Shown here piece by piece: positions 46,167 through 54,222 of a DNA stretch of 64,000 bases; within the stretch, counting starts at the first letter, position 1, and every line of letters begins with the position of its first letter. Both the position numbers and the translations under genes were made by a program. Under the pieces are notes generated by a model. That model had not been told where the DNA came from. It was given only the letters and a program-made list of their open reading frames with translations, and ran no database searches. Origin of the DNA: Leptothermofonsia sichuanensis E412 (GTDB lineage Bacteria; Cyanobacteriota; Cyanobacteriia; Leptolyngbyales; Leptolyngbyaceae); NCBI RefSeq assembly GCF_019891175.1, contig NZ_CP072600.1, positions 2,170,001 through 2,234,000 on the forward strand, written 5' to 3'.

Positions 46167-47150
46167 TCAAACCTTCAACGTCACCATTTTCTTCACGGCT
46201 TCCACAATCTGATTGGGTTGGACAATGGTGAGATTTTCCAGCGTGCCATTATAGGGAGTAGGGATGTCCTGGGAGGACAGGCGCAGAACAGGAGCATCCA
46301 GTTCGTCAAACAGGCGATCGTTAATAGACGCAATAATTTCGGCTGCGATCCCACCCGTTCGCATACACTCCTCGACAATAATGACCTTATGGGTCTTACG
46401 GACGGAGGCTCCAATGGTTTCAAAGTCCAGCGGCTTGAGGGAAATCAGATCAATCACTTCAGGGTCAAAGCCATCCTTTTCCAGGGTTTTGACAGCCTGG
46501 GTCACATGATGCCTCATGCGGGAGTAGGTGAGAATCGTGACATCACTGCCCTTGCGGACAATTTCAGCCTTATCCAGGGGCAGGTAATACTCTTCTTCGG
46601 GCAGATGATCCTTCAGGTTATAGAGCAGAACATGTTCGAAAAAGAGTACCGGGTTATCATCCCGAATGGCAGACTTGAGCAACCCTTTGGCGTTATAAGC
46701 CGTGGAGCAGGCGACAATTTTGAGTCCGGGAACAGCCTGAAAATAAGCCTCCAGGCGCTGGGAGTGTTCTGCCCCCAACTGCCGACCAACCCCACCAGGC
46801 CCCCGAATCACCATCGGAATTTTGAAGTTGCCTCCAGAGGTATAGCGCAACATCCCGGCATTGTTGGCAATCTGGTTAAATGCCAGCAACAGAAAACCCA
46901 TGTTCATCCCTTCGATGATGGGGCGCAGTCCGGTCATGGCGGCTCCTACTGCCATGCCCGTGAAGCTATTCTCGGCGATTGGGGTGTCCAACAGACGCAG
47001 TTCCCCATATTTTTTATATAGGTCTTTCGTGACTTTGTAGGAACCGCCATAGTGGCCCACATCTTCCCCCATGACCAGGACCGTCGGGTCTTTTGCCATT
47101 TCTTCATCAATCGCCTCGCGCAGGGCGTTAAACATCAGGGTTTCTGCCAT
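46167..47150 (-). CDS. pdhB: Pyruvate dehydrogenase E1 component, beta subunit
   Basis: A 327-residue transketolase-like subunit. Conserved stretches are [18 protein letters not shown] near residue 25, [18 protein letters not shown] near residue 58, [16 protein letters not shown] near residue 116 and [12 protein letters not shown] near residue 255. With the alpha subunit, encoded elsewhere, it decarboxylates pyruvate with thiamine diphosphate and feeds acetyl-CoA synthesis. It stands at the head of the minus-strand series pdhB-secD-secF; a functional link with protein export is not obvious. Confidence 0.96.
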   Translation of the reverse strand: MAETLMFNALREAIDEEMAKDPTVLVMGEDVGHYGGSYKVTKDLYKKYGELRLLDTPIAENSFTGMAVGAAMTGLRPIIEGMNMGFLLLAFNQIANNAGMLRYTSGGNFKIPMVIRGPGGVGRQLGAEHSQRLEAYFQAVPGLKIVACSTAYNAKGLLKSAIRDDNPVLFFEHVLLYNLKDHLPEEEYYLPLDKAEIVRKGSDVTILTYSRMRHHVTQAVKTLEKDGFDPEVIDLISLKPLDFETIGASVRKTHKVIIVEECMRTGGIAAEIIASINDRLFDELDAPVLRLSSQDIPTPYNGTLENLTIVQPNQIVEAVKKMVTLKV

Positions 47151-47292
47151 CTGGGGTTCCTCTACTCAGTGCAAGCCGTTCTCCATTCTATCGGTTGAGC
47201 GATCGCAGGAAAAGTAGTCTAAAAACCTCGATCTGCAAATGCATTGATTTTGTTAGCTCTCCCATATCCTCACAGATCTACAAAATAAAAAC

Positions 47293-48282
47293 ATGACCCC
47301 TCGCCAATTTTTTATTGTTGATGTCTTTGCTGAAGCGAAGTATGCCGGAAACCAACTGGCGGTCTTCACCGATGCCGGTGACCTCACCACCGAACAGATG
47401 CAGCAAATCGCCAGAGAAATGAACTTTTCAGAGACAACGTTCATCCTGTCACCAGAAGTCCAGGATGGGGGATACCCGGTGCGGATCTTCACCCCTGGTC
47501 AGGAGTTACCGTTTGCCGGACATCCCACCCTGGGAACCGCATTTATTTTGCAGCAGGAATTGATCCGGCAGCCCGTGGAGACGGTCACGCTGAACTTGAA
47601 GGTGGGTCCCATCCCTGTCAACATTCTCTACGACAATCAGCAACCTGCTGTGCTGTGGATGCGGCAAAATCCTCCTGGGTTTGGAGCAATCCTGCCTACT
47701 GAAGTCATCGCACCTGTGCTTAACCTGGAGATTGATGATTTTGATATCCGCTTTCCGATTCAGGAAGTGTCCACTGGCGTCCCCTTCATCATCACACCCC
47801 TGAAGAGTCTGGCAGCTTTGCAGCGAATCAAGGTCAATGTCGATCTCCTGTTTGACCTGGTTGAACCCCTGCAAGCAAAGATGATCTTTGCTTTTTGCCC
47901 GGAGGCGCGGAATCCTACCAATCAGTTCAGTGCCCGCATGTTTGCCCATGCAGTAGGCATTTCCGAAGACCCGGCAACTGGCAGCGCCAATGGTTGTTTG
48001 GCTGGATACCTGGCGCACTACGATTATTGGAATCGGATAGAGGGTAAAGGGAATGGGGTACCGGGGACAGCCGGTAGTGGTCAGAAAATAAGTTCTCTCT
48101 TACCCGATAGACCTCTCCCCTCCTCCCTCTCCTCTCCCCATCTGGTAGAAGCAAACGTAGAACAGGGCTATGAAATCGGCAGACCTTCTCTGCTTCTGTT
48201 AAGGGCACGAAAAACAGAAACAACGATTGAAATTTTTGTCGGTGGATCAGTGATATTGGTTGCTCGCGGAGAGTTTGTTTAG
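47293..48282 (+). CDS. PhzF-family isomerase/epimerase-like protein
   Basis: A 329-residue protein with the PhzF fold. The N-terminal half has FIVDVFAEAKYAGNQLAVF and the catalytic Glu47 (MNFSETTFIL); FTPGQELPFAGHPTLGTA follows. The C-terminal half carries SEDPATGSANG near residue 227. The family shifts double bonds or protons on small acids; the substrate of this one is unknown. Residues about 247-284 are a Gly/Ser/Pro-rich insertion, encoded by DNA with the same pyrimidine-rich look as nearby intergenic regions (48031-48145). It interrupts the final domain just before VEQGYEIGRPSLL. The frame stays open. Confidence 0.85.
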   Translation: MTPRQFFIVDVFAEAKYAGNQLAVFTDAGDLTTEQMQQIAREMNFSETTFILSPEVQDGGYPVRIFTPGQELPFAGHPTLGTAFILQQELIRQPVETVTLNLKVGPIPVNILYDNQQPAVLWMRQNPPGFGAILPTEVIAPVLNLEIDDFDIRFPIQEVSTGVPFIITPLKSLAALQRIKVNVDLLFDLVEPLQAKMIFAFCPEARNPTNQFSARMFAHAVGISEDPATGSANGCLAGYLAHYDYWNRIEGKGNGVPGTAGSGQKISSLLPDRPLPSSLSSPHLVEANVEQGYEIGRPSLLLLRARKTETTIEIFVGGSVILVARGEFV

Positions 48283-48792
48283 AGAACTGAAATGAGATTA
48301 CGGAATATTGATTTTTTTATAGAAAGGGGACAGATATCCTAAGAGGTGTTTTGTGTTCGTGTAAGAAGTAAATAGAGGCGGCAATCGCAAAAGATGCTCT
48401 GGACTGCAAAATCCTGACGGACTCGTTGTCTGGTATAGAATTGGGACGGTGAAATTGCGGCTGCCTGGAGCATTCACCTGGTCAAAGATTGCTGATTCGC
48501 TGGCAATAAAATTATTGATTTATTAAGGAACACATTTTTTCTTTAGCCTGATCTCAAGATTTAGAATTCAAAGTTGCGATCAGGGTGTTTAATAACGGGA
48601 ACTCTACATCAACAGTGGACGATTGAGTTCCTTCACTTTTTTAACGCTCAAAAAATTTCGTCCCCAAATCATTATTTTGATCCTCCTTTGGCGGAAACAC
48701 ACAAAGGGAGAAGGGGGTATGTGCGATCGCACAAGTATTCCTCACAGGTATTCACTCACAAGTATTCACTCATTTGTCAAGAAGGGCTACGG
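48283..48792. other. Intergenic region before the GH65 fusion gene
   Basis: About 510 bases. A frame continues upstream of the preferred GH65 start to 48574, but it has no family similarity, and it contains roughly three 13-14 base copies of CACAAGTATTCACT (48730-48769), which look non-coding. The A/T-rich stretch 48505-48545 is a candidate promoter area. Nothing else is recognised. Confidence 0.5.
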
Positions 48793-51700
48793 ATGCAACA
48801 GGCTGATTGGATTGTAATCGAAACAACGGAAGACAGATTCAACCCCGCTCAACAGCACCATCAAGAAACTGTCTTCACTCTGAGCAATGGTTATCTGGGA
48901 ACACGCGGTTCGTTTGAAGAGGGGTACCTGGGCGATCGCCCCGCCACTCTGATTCATGGAGTCTACGATAATGTTCCGACTGTTTTCACCGAACTGGCAA
49001 ACTGCCCCAACTGGCTGCCACTTATGATCATGCTGGGCGGAGAACGGTTTCGTCTGGATCAGGGCACCGTTTTGAGCTACAAGCGCTGGCTCGATATGCA
49101 GCGGGGGGAACTGAGTCGCTATGTGCGCTGGCGCAGCCCTGCTGGCTACACCCTGGAGTTTCGCTTTGACCGCTTTGTCAGTCTGGCAGATGAACACGTC
49201 CTGGCGCTCCGCTGCCAGGTCACCTCCATTGACTACGCAGGATCCGTGGAAGTTCATGCCAGTCTCAATGCCTATGCGGAGAACCAGGGCTTTTTGCACT
49301 GGAACCCGGTAGACCAGGGCGGGGGTGACCATGCTATCTGGCTGCATGTCCGCAGCCGATGCAGTCAGATTGATCTGGGTATGGCAGCACGATTAAAGGT
49401 CGAAGGAGTGGAACCAGAGCAAACGATTGCGATGGGCTTTCAGGGGTGTCCCACCCTGGTGACGCAGTTTGCGATCGCCCCCGAACAGACCGCCTATCTG
49501 GAAAAAGTAGTAACCGTCTACACCACTCGTGATGTCTGCGATCCAGTCCTGATGTCCCAGGATAAGCTGGCAAACCTGCCAGACTACAAAACGCTGATAA
49601 CTGCCCACGAAACTGCCTGGGCCGAGGTCTGGGATGTGAATGATATTGTGATTGAGGGAGATTTGACCGCCCAACTGGCCGTGCGCTTTAACCTGTTTCA
49701 ACTGCTGGCAGTTGCCCCCCGCAACGACAGTCGGGTCAGCATTCCGGCAAAAACCCTGTCTGGTTTTGCCTATCGCGGTCACATCTTCTGGGATACGGAA
49801 ATTTTCATCCTGCCCTGTTTGACCTATACCCAGCCCGAACTGGCACGCAACCTGCTCACCTACCGTTACCACACCCTGGCAGGTGCCCGCCGCAAGGCAA
49901 AGGCAGCAGGCTACGAGGGTGCCATGTACGTCTGGGAAAGCGCTGATACGGGCGATGAGGTGACTCCCAGTTGGGTGCCCACCCCCACGGGGGAAGACCT
50001 GGTGCGCATCTGGTGTGGAGACATTGAGCTACATATCAGCACGGATGTTGCCTATGCCACCTGGCATTACTGGCAGGCCACGGGTGACGATGAATGGATG
50101 CGCCACTGTGGTGCTGAGATGATCCTGGATACCGCGGTTTTCTGGGGCAGTCGGGCGGAGTGGAACGCCGATCGCCACTGCTACGAAATCAACAATGTTA
50201 TTGGTCCCGATGAGTTCCATGAGCGGGTCAACAATAACGCCTTTACCAATGCCATGATGCGCTGGCATCTGAGAACGGCGTTGAAGGTACTGGACTGGCT
50301 GGAGCAGAGCGATCGCAAACAGGCGGCTGACCTGAAACAACGTCTGCACCTGACTGGCGATCGCCTCCAGCACTGGCAGCATATCATTGACTACATCTGG
50401 ATTGCCCAGGACTCCACCGGACTGATTGAGCAATTCCAGGGATTTTTCGACCTGGAAGACATTGACCTGGCAACCTATGAACCGCGTACCCGCTCCATGC
50501 AGGCAATCCTGGGCATTGAGGGAGCCAACAGTCGCCAGGTATTGAAACAGCCTGATGTAGTCATGCTGTTTTATCTGCTGCGGCAGGGGGTCTTTACCCA
50601 ACCCAATCAAGATGACTTTTCCCGTCAGGCTTTACAAACTAACTGGGATTACTATGTCCCCCGCACGGACCATACCTATGGCTCTTCCCTGGGTCCTGCT
50701 GTCCACGCCATCATGGCCTGCGAACTGGACAAACCCGCCGAGGCTTATGAACATTTTATGCGGGCGGCTCTGGTTGATCTGTCTGATGTGCGCGGCAATG
50801 CCCACGAAGGGATTCATGGGGCTTCCACAGGCGGCACCTGGCAGGCTGTGGTCTTTGGGTTTGGGGGCATCCATCTGACGGAGAATGGGCCCGTTGCCAC
50901 ACCCCGCCTCCCGGAACACTGGACGCGCCTCAAATTTAAGTTCGTCTGGCAGGGAACGGTTTATCTGTTTGACCTCCACCCTCCAGAACCCATCACTCCC
51001 AGACACCAGCACCTCCAGCCATCTTTCTCCGCCTCTCTCCGCTCTTCCCCTTCTCCCGTCCGCCGGACCATCCCGGCAGACACACCCTCTCCCCTTCCTC
51101 TGATCCAGGCCGTCATCTTCGATCTAGACGGCGTTCTCACTGACACCTCCGAGTTTCACTACCTGAGTTGGCAACGGTTGGCAGATGAAGAGGGCATTCC
51201 CTTCGACCGCAAAGCTAACGAAGCGCTGCGGGGCGTTTCCCGGCGCGACTCGCTATTGTATGTGCTCAAAGGACGTTCCGTGCCAGAGGAGCAACTCCAG
51301 GCAATGATGGCACGGAAGAACAGCTATTACCTGGAGTTAATTCGCGCCATTACCCCCAACCACTTGCTTCCTGGCGTACCGGAACTTCTGGACGAACTGG
51401 AGGCTGCTGGGGTCAAAATTGCCCTCGGTTCTGCCAGCAAGAATGCACGGGAAGTGGTGGAACGTTTGGGGATTCTACACCGACTGGCCGCGATCGCCGA
51501 TGGTCTCAGCGTCACCCGTTCCAAACCAGCTCCCGATGTGTTTCTTCACGCCGCTAAACAGTTAAATCTGCCCCCCAACAATTGTGTAGTAGTTGAGGAT
51601 GCCACATCCGGAATTGAAGCAGCTTTGAGGGCTGGCATGTGGACAATCGGTTTGGGACCTGCGGAACGGGTGGGGGCTGCCCATTTGATCCTGCCAGACT

Positions 51701-51813
51701 TACAGGGTGCTCACTGGACCGATTGGCTGGCGCAATTTGCTGATCTAAACTGGAAAGCACCCAGAGAGTTAACAATGCAGCAGGGGCGACCCGATTTTAC
51801 AAACATTCTCTAA
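48793..51813 (+). CDS. GH65 disaccharide phosphorylase fused to beta-phosphoglucomutase
   Basis: A 1006-residue fusion, start at ATG 48793 with GAAGGG upstream and the usual GH65 N-terminus (FTLSNGYLGTRGSFEEG). Residues 1-735 are a GH65 (maltose/trehalose/kojibiose phosphorylase) enzyme; the general acid is Glu474 in VIGPDEFHERVNNN, and phosphate binding involves HGASTGGTW. A Pro/Ser/Arg-rich linker of about 40 residues follows. Residues about 773-990 are a HAD-family beta-phosphoglucomutase with Asp777/Asp779 (VIFDLDGVLTD), the cap GVSRRDSL, the motif LGSASKNA and VVEDATSGIEAA. The first domain would split a disaccharide with phosphate into glucose plus beta-glucose 1-phosphate, and the second turns that into glucose 6-phosphate without releasing it far. 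The exact sugar is not readable from sequence. Confidence 0.92.
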   Translation: MQQADWIVIETTEDRFNPAQQHHQETVFTLSNGYLGTRGSFEEGYLGDRPATLIHGVYDNVPTVFTELANCPNWLPLMIMLGGERFRLDQGTVLSYKRWLDMQRGELSRYVRWRSPAGYTLEFRFDRFVSLADEHVLALRCQVTSIDYAGSVEVHASLNAYAENQGFLHWNPVDQGGGDHAIWLHVRSRCSQIDLGMAARLKVEGVEPEQTIAMGFQGCPTLVTQFAIAPEQTAYLEKVVTVYTTRDVCDPVLMSQDKLANLPDYKTLITAHETAWAEVWDVNDIVIEGDLTAQLAVRFNLFQLLAVAPRNDSRVSIPAKTLSGFAYRGHIFWDTEIFILPCLTYTQPELARNLLTYRYHTLAGARRKAKAAGYEGAMYVWESADTGDEVTPSWVPTPTGEDLVRIWCGDIELHISTDVAYATWHYWQATGDDEWMRHCGAEMILDTAVFWGSRAEWNADRHCYEINNVIGPDEFHERVNNNAFTNAMMRWHLRTALKVLDWLEQSDRKQAADLKQRLHLTGDRLQHWQHIIDYIWIAQDSTGLIEQFQGFFDLEDIDLATYEPRTRSMQAILGIEGANSRQVLKQPDVVMLFYLLRQGVFTQPNQDDFSRQALQTNWDYYVPRTDHTYGSSLGPAVHAIMACELDKPAEAYEHFMRAALVDLSDVRGNAHEGIHGASTGGTWQAVVFGFGGIHLTENGPVATPRLPEHWTRLKFKFVWQGTVYLFDLHPPEPITPRHQHLQPSFSASLRSSPSPVRRTIPADTPSPLPLIQAVIFDLDGVLTDTSEFHYLSWQRLADEEGIPFDRKANEALRGVSRRDSLLYVLKGRSVPEEQLQAMMARKNSYYLELIRAITPNHLLPGVPELLDELEAAGVKIALGSASKNAREVVERLGILHRLAAIADGLSVTRSKPAPDVFLHAAKQLNLPPNNCVVVEDATSGIEAALRAGMWTIGLGPAERVGAAHLILPDLQGAHWTDWLAQFADLNWKAPRELTMQQGRPDFTNIL

Positions 51814-51983
51814 AGAATGAGGCAACTTTTCATCAGACTACGAATTACATTGTCTTTGACCATCAATAACCGTGACACCTGGATCAACATCTCTTGCATT
51901 TGCTCAGGTGTCATTTGTTGAGTTGATTCTTCAATCAGTCTCATTTGAAACTGTTGTTCCAGGGTCAGGTTAAAGCTTTCCAT
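51810..51983 (-). CDS. NblA-like phycobilisome degradation protein
   Basis: A 57-residue protein. It starts MESFNLTLEQQFQMRLIEES and continues with a second helix containing TPEQMQEMLIQ and LLMVKDNVIRSLMK. This is the NblA pattern: an LTLEQQF helix, a turn at a Thr/Ser-Pro/Arg-Glu-Gln step, then a helix ending in a VKDN/VRDN-type segment before a LxK close. NblA dimers bind phycobiliproteins and hand them to Clp protease when nitrogen or sulfur is short. GAGG five bases before the ATG supports the start. It begins 19 bases after the UbiA gene on the same strand, so it is probably the last gene of that transcript, and its stop overlaps the end of the GH65 gene by four bases. The tail SCLIL is unusual. 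Confidence 0.75.
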   Translation of the reverse strand: MESFNLTLEQQFQMRLIEESTQQMTPEQMQEMLIQVSRLLMVKDNVIRSLMKSCLIL

Positions 51984-52002
51984 AACAACCTCATTGATTG
52001 AG

Positions 52003-52890
52003 TTAAACCCCCGGTGGGGCAGTGGCTAATAGGGCAAATACTCCAAGCAGCATACTCAGTCTTTCCCATGAGATAAAGGTTTGATAGGCGATCGCGCTGC
52101 GCTGTTGCTGGTAATGGGCAAGGGCACTGCCCAGAGTGCCTGTTACTGCCACAGCCAGCCCTGCAAATAACCAGGGATGAGCCATTGGCAGCATATAAAG
52201 GGCAAGCGGAATAGACCCCAACAGTCCAGCCAGTAATATCCAGGCAATCAAAAATGCAGTCCGATCACCCCACAGATTGGCAATCGTGGTAATACCCTGA
52301 CTGCGATCGCCCTCCGCATCATGGACATCCCAGACAATTTCCTTTGCCAGGGCATAGAAAAAGAGAAATCCCGTAGGATAAAGCATGGCAAAAGGATGAT
52401 TTGCCACCAGACTCCCCAGAAAAATCAGTGTAGCCCCGATGGTGGCAACAATGAAATTGCCCAAGATGCCACTGTAAAGCAAAAGATGAGAGTAATTCCA
52501 CAGTAGAACAATGCTGATAAAAACAATCATCGCCGGGTAAACCCCCAGAGGAATAGCACTGGCCAGTGAGATGCCAAACAAAATAACAGCCGCCCACCAG
52601 GCTTGCTGAGGCAAAAGGGCACCAGAGGGCAAGGGGCGATCGGGGTGATCAATCCGGTCTTTGTCCACATCCCAATAGTCGTTGATGGTGCAAGCAGCAG
52701 CACTCATACAGAATAGAATCACTGCTGTCAGTCCACATTTCCAGAAGGGCGTCGTGGAATTCACGGCATAGATGGTCGCGCAGCTTGCCAACGCCGCCAT
52801 GATGGCTAGCGGCAATCGGAAAATGTGGGCAAATGCCCGAATTAACCGAAGGTCAAGGGGTGGGTTGGGGGAAGAGGGGTGGCTGTCCAT
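52003..52890 (-). CDS. UbiA-family prenyltransferase
   Basis: A 295-residue membrane protein with about nine helices. The two Asp-rich motifs are present: NDYWDVDKDRIDHPDRPLPS and KEIVWDVHDAEGDR. These bind magnesium and the prenyl diphosphate. The form of the first motif is closer to the geranylgeranylglycerol-phosphate/UbiA group than to chlorophyll synthase or the usual homogentisate phytyltransferase. The frame opens at 52980; the ATG with complement at 52888-52890 (MDSHPSSPNPP) is preferred because the upstream part is low-complexity. The acceptor substrate is unknown. Clustering with hppD and homogentisate dioxygenase makes a homogentisate-like or other aromatic acceptor a reasonable guess. 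Confidence 0.85.
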   Translation of the reverse strand: MDSHPSSPNPPLDLRLIRAFAHIFRLPLAIMAALASCATIYAVNSTTPFWKCGLTAVILFCMSAAACTINDYWDVDKDRIDHPDRPLPSGALLPQQAWWAAVILFGISLASAIPLGVYPAMIVFISIVLLWNYSHLLLYSGILGNFIVATIGATLIFLGSLVANHPFAMLYPTGFLFFYALAKEIVWDVHDAEGDRSQGITTIANLWGDRTAFLIAWILLAGLLGSIPLALYMLPMAHPWLFAGLAVAVTGTLGSALAHYQQQRSAIAYQTFISWERLSMLLGVFALLATAPPGV

Positions 52891-53026
52891 AGGAGAGAGA
52901 AGAGAGAAGAGATGGTAGGGGTGAAAGGTGGTCTGGTAGGGTCTGGTGTAAATCTGACGGCTATTCCTAACACGCAACATCGGATACTTTTAGAAATGTT
53001 ACCAAACTCATCTATAAACCTGGTTA

Positions 53027-53163
53027 AGAAACTGTTTGTAAATAAATATAAACGCCTTGATAAGCGAGGAATTCGAGGTTTTCCAGAACAAATAATCTGA
53101 ACCTCGAAACCTTTGAGTTGCAAACGCCTGAACAGTTTTAACACTAGTTTACAAACAGTTTCT
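53027..53163. mobile_element. MITE-like element with 16-bp perfect terminal inverted repeats
   Basis: AGAAACTGTTTGTAAA (53027-53042) and TTTACAAACAGTTTCT (53148-53163) are perfect 16-base inverted repeats bounding 137 bases. A second, internal pair TTCGAGGTT/AACCTCGAA (around 53073-53107) sits inside. There is no open frame. The right terminus overlaps the last codons and stop of the heme-oxygenase-like gene. I see no clear target-site duplication. Size and plan fit a non-autonomous transposable element. Confidence 0.75.
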
Positions 53164-54069
53164 AAAGCGATCGCGCTCCAGTCCATCCCAGAAGACAGCG
53201 ATCGCTTCCAGGATTTCTTTTCCTCCTTGCAAAAACCTGATCCGGTCAAAGTTGGGGCTGAAATAGACTGTCTCCAGTTCTTCCAGGGTGTGTCCGGCGT
53301 GTTGTGCCTCTACCCGGTTGTGCCAGGTAAAAAATGCCAGTCGTAAATTGGGATAGCGTTGCTGTTTCAGCCGCAATAACCCATCTTCCAACTCCTGCCA
53401 GAACCCGGCAGCCGCCCAGTTTTCTACAGCAAAACTGGCACCCTCCGCGATCGCCGGATCATCACTGCCATAAAGCCGCTGCAACTCATCACAAAAATGC
53501 AGGGTTGCGGGTGTGCCGTGCTTGCGCTTACCAATGTCCTCGTAGTGTAACCCCAGCCCCTCTGCCACGACTGTCAACCACTCAAAATGGGCTGCCCGAA
53601 AACGGCAAATTCCACCATCAACAGTGCCCTCGGTGCTGACCAGTTCCGGGTCACCTTCCCGGTCTTTGTCGATGTCAGTTTGAGCGGGGACAGTGGCACC
53701 AGATTGCCCGGTTCTACGGTAAATCACCCCTAACTCGTTCAATAAAATCTCCCGACTGGCGCGGGATTGTTGCAGCGTAGGTGAGTTAATCACTTTCAAC
53801 AGGGCAGCAATCAGAAATTGATTGGAAAAGACAGAAAACTGCTTAATAAAATGCCGCAATTCTTCATCGGTTGCTGTACCTGTGGCAAACCAGCGGGTGT
53901 AGGCATTGTCAGTGATAATCCGGTGCTGCAAAAACTCGCGATCGACCTCTGCCAGAAAATCCTGAAAATCCCTCACCTGTTTTTGAGTTAGCTCCCCCTG
54001 GTGTAACCGTTCCTCAATCCGGACAGAGATGGTTGAGTGGTTGGGGGAATTGGTAAGAACATGAACCAT
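53149..54069 (-). CDS. Heme-oxygenase-like di-iron (HDO-type) protein
   Basis: A 306-residue, all-helical protein. The start is the ATG with complement at 54067-54069, preceded by AGGAGGAGG at eight bases; the longer frame to 54192 is rejected. Near the C-terminus His250-x3-Glu254-x2-His257 (FFTWHNRVEAQHAGH) matches the third-helix metal motif of heme-oxygenase-like diiron enzymes such as CADD and UndA. Glu112 (NELG), His161 (HFEWL) and Glu216 (ENWAA) are candidates for the other ligands. Enzymes of this superfamily use O2 to oxidise small acids or amino-acid-like substrates. The substrate here is unknown; the neighbours suggest an aromatic or homogentisate-derived compound. The last codons (RNCL) and stop come from the terminus of a MITE-like element. 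Confidence 0.7.
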   Translation of the reverse strand: MVHVLTNSPNHSTISVRIEERLHQGELTQKQVRDFQDFLAEVDREFLQHRIITDNAYTRWFATGTATDEELRHFIKQFSVFSNQFLIAALLKVINSPTLQQSRASREILLNELGVIYRRTGQSGATVPAQTDIDKDREGDPELVSTEGTVDGGICRFRAAHFEWLTVVAEGLGLHYEDIGKRKHGTPATLHFCDELQRLYGSDDPAIAEGASFAVENWAAAGFWQELEDGLLRLKQQRYPNLRLAFFTWHNRVEAQHAGHTLEELETVYFSPNFDRIRFLQGGKEILEAIAVFWDGLERDRFRNCL

Positions 54070-54222
54070 AATCGGTTCCTCCTCCTGAGGTTTGAAATAA
54101 CTGTCTGGTGGACAAAATCCCCGTTTCATCCAACTCAGTTGAATTGACTGCATCCTCTTTCCCAAACACCGGGAATCGGTGATTTGTCCCATACGGTGTG
54201 ATTTGTGAAGCTTACATCCCTC

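Noticed and set aside
48574-48792. Upstream extension of the GH65 fusion
   Set aside because: It contains tandem CACAAGTATTCACT repeats and no family similarity; the GH65 N-terminus begins at the ATG at 48793 with a ribosome site.
51510-51790. Minus-strand frame over the end of the GH65 fusion
   Set aside because: It lies over the HAD domain, whose motifs are intact on the plus strand, and has no ribosome site.
54070-54192. Upstream extension of the heme-oxygenase-like gene
   Set aside because: A strong AGGAGGAGG ribosome site precedes the inner ATG, and the upstream residues have no similarity to the family.
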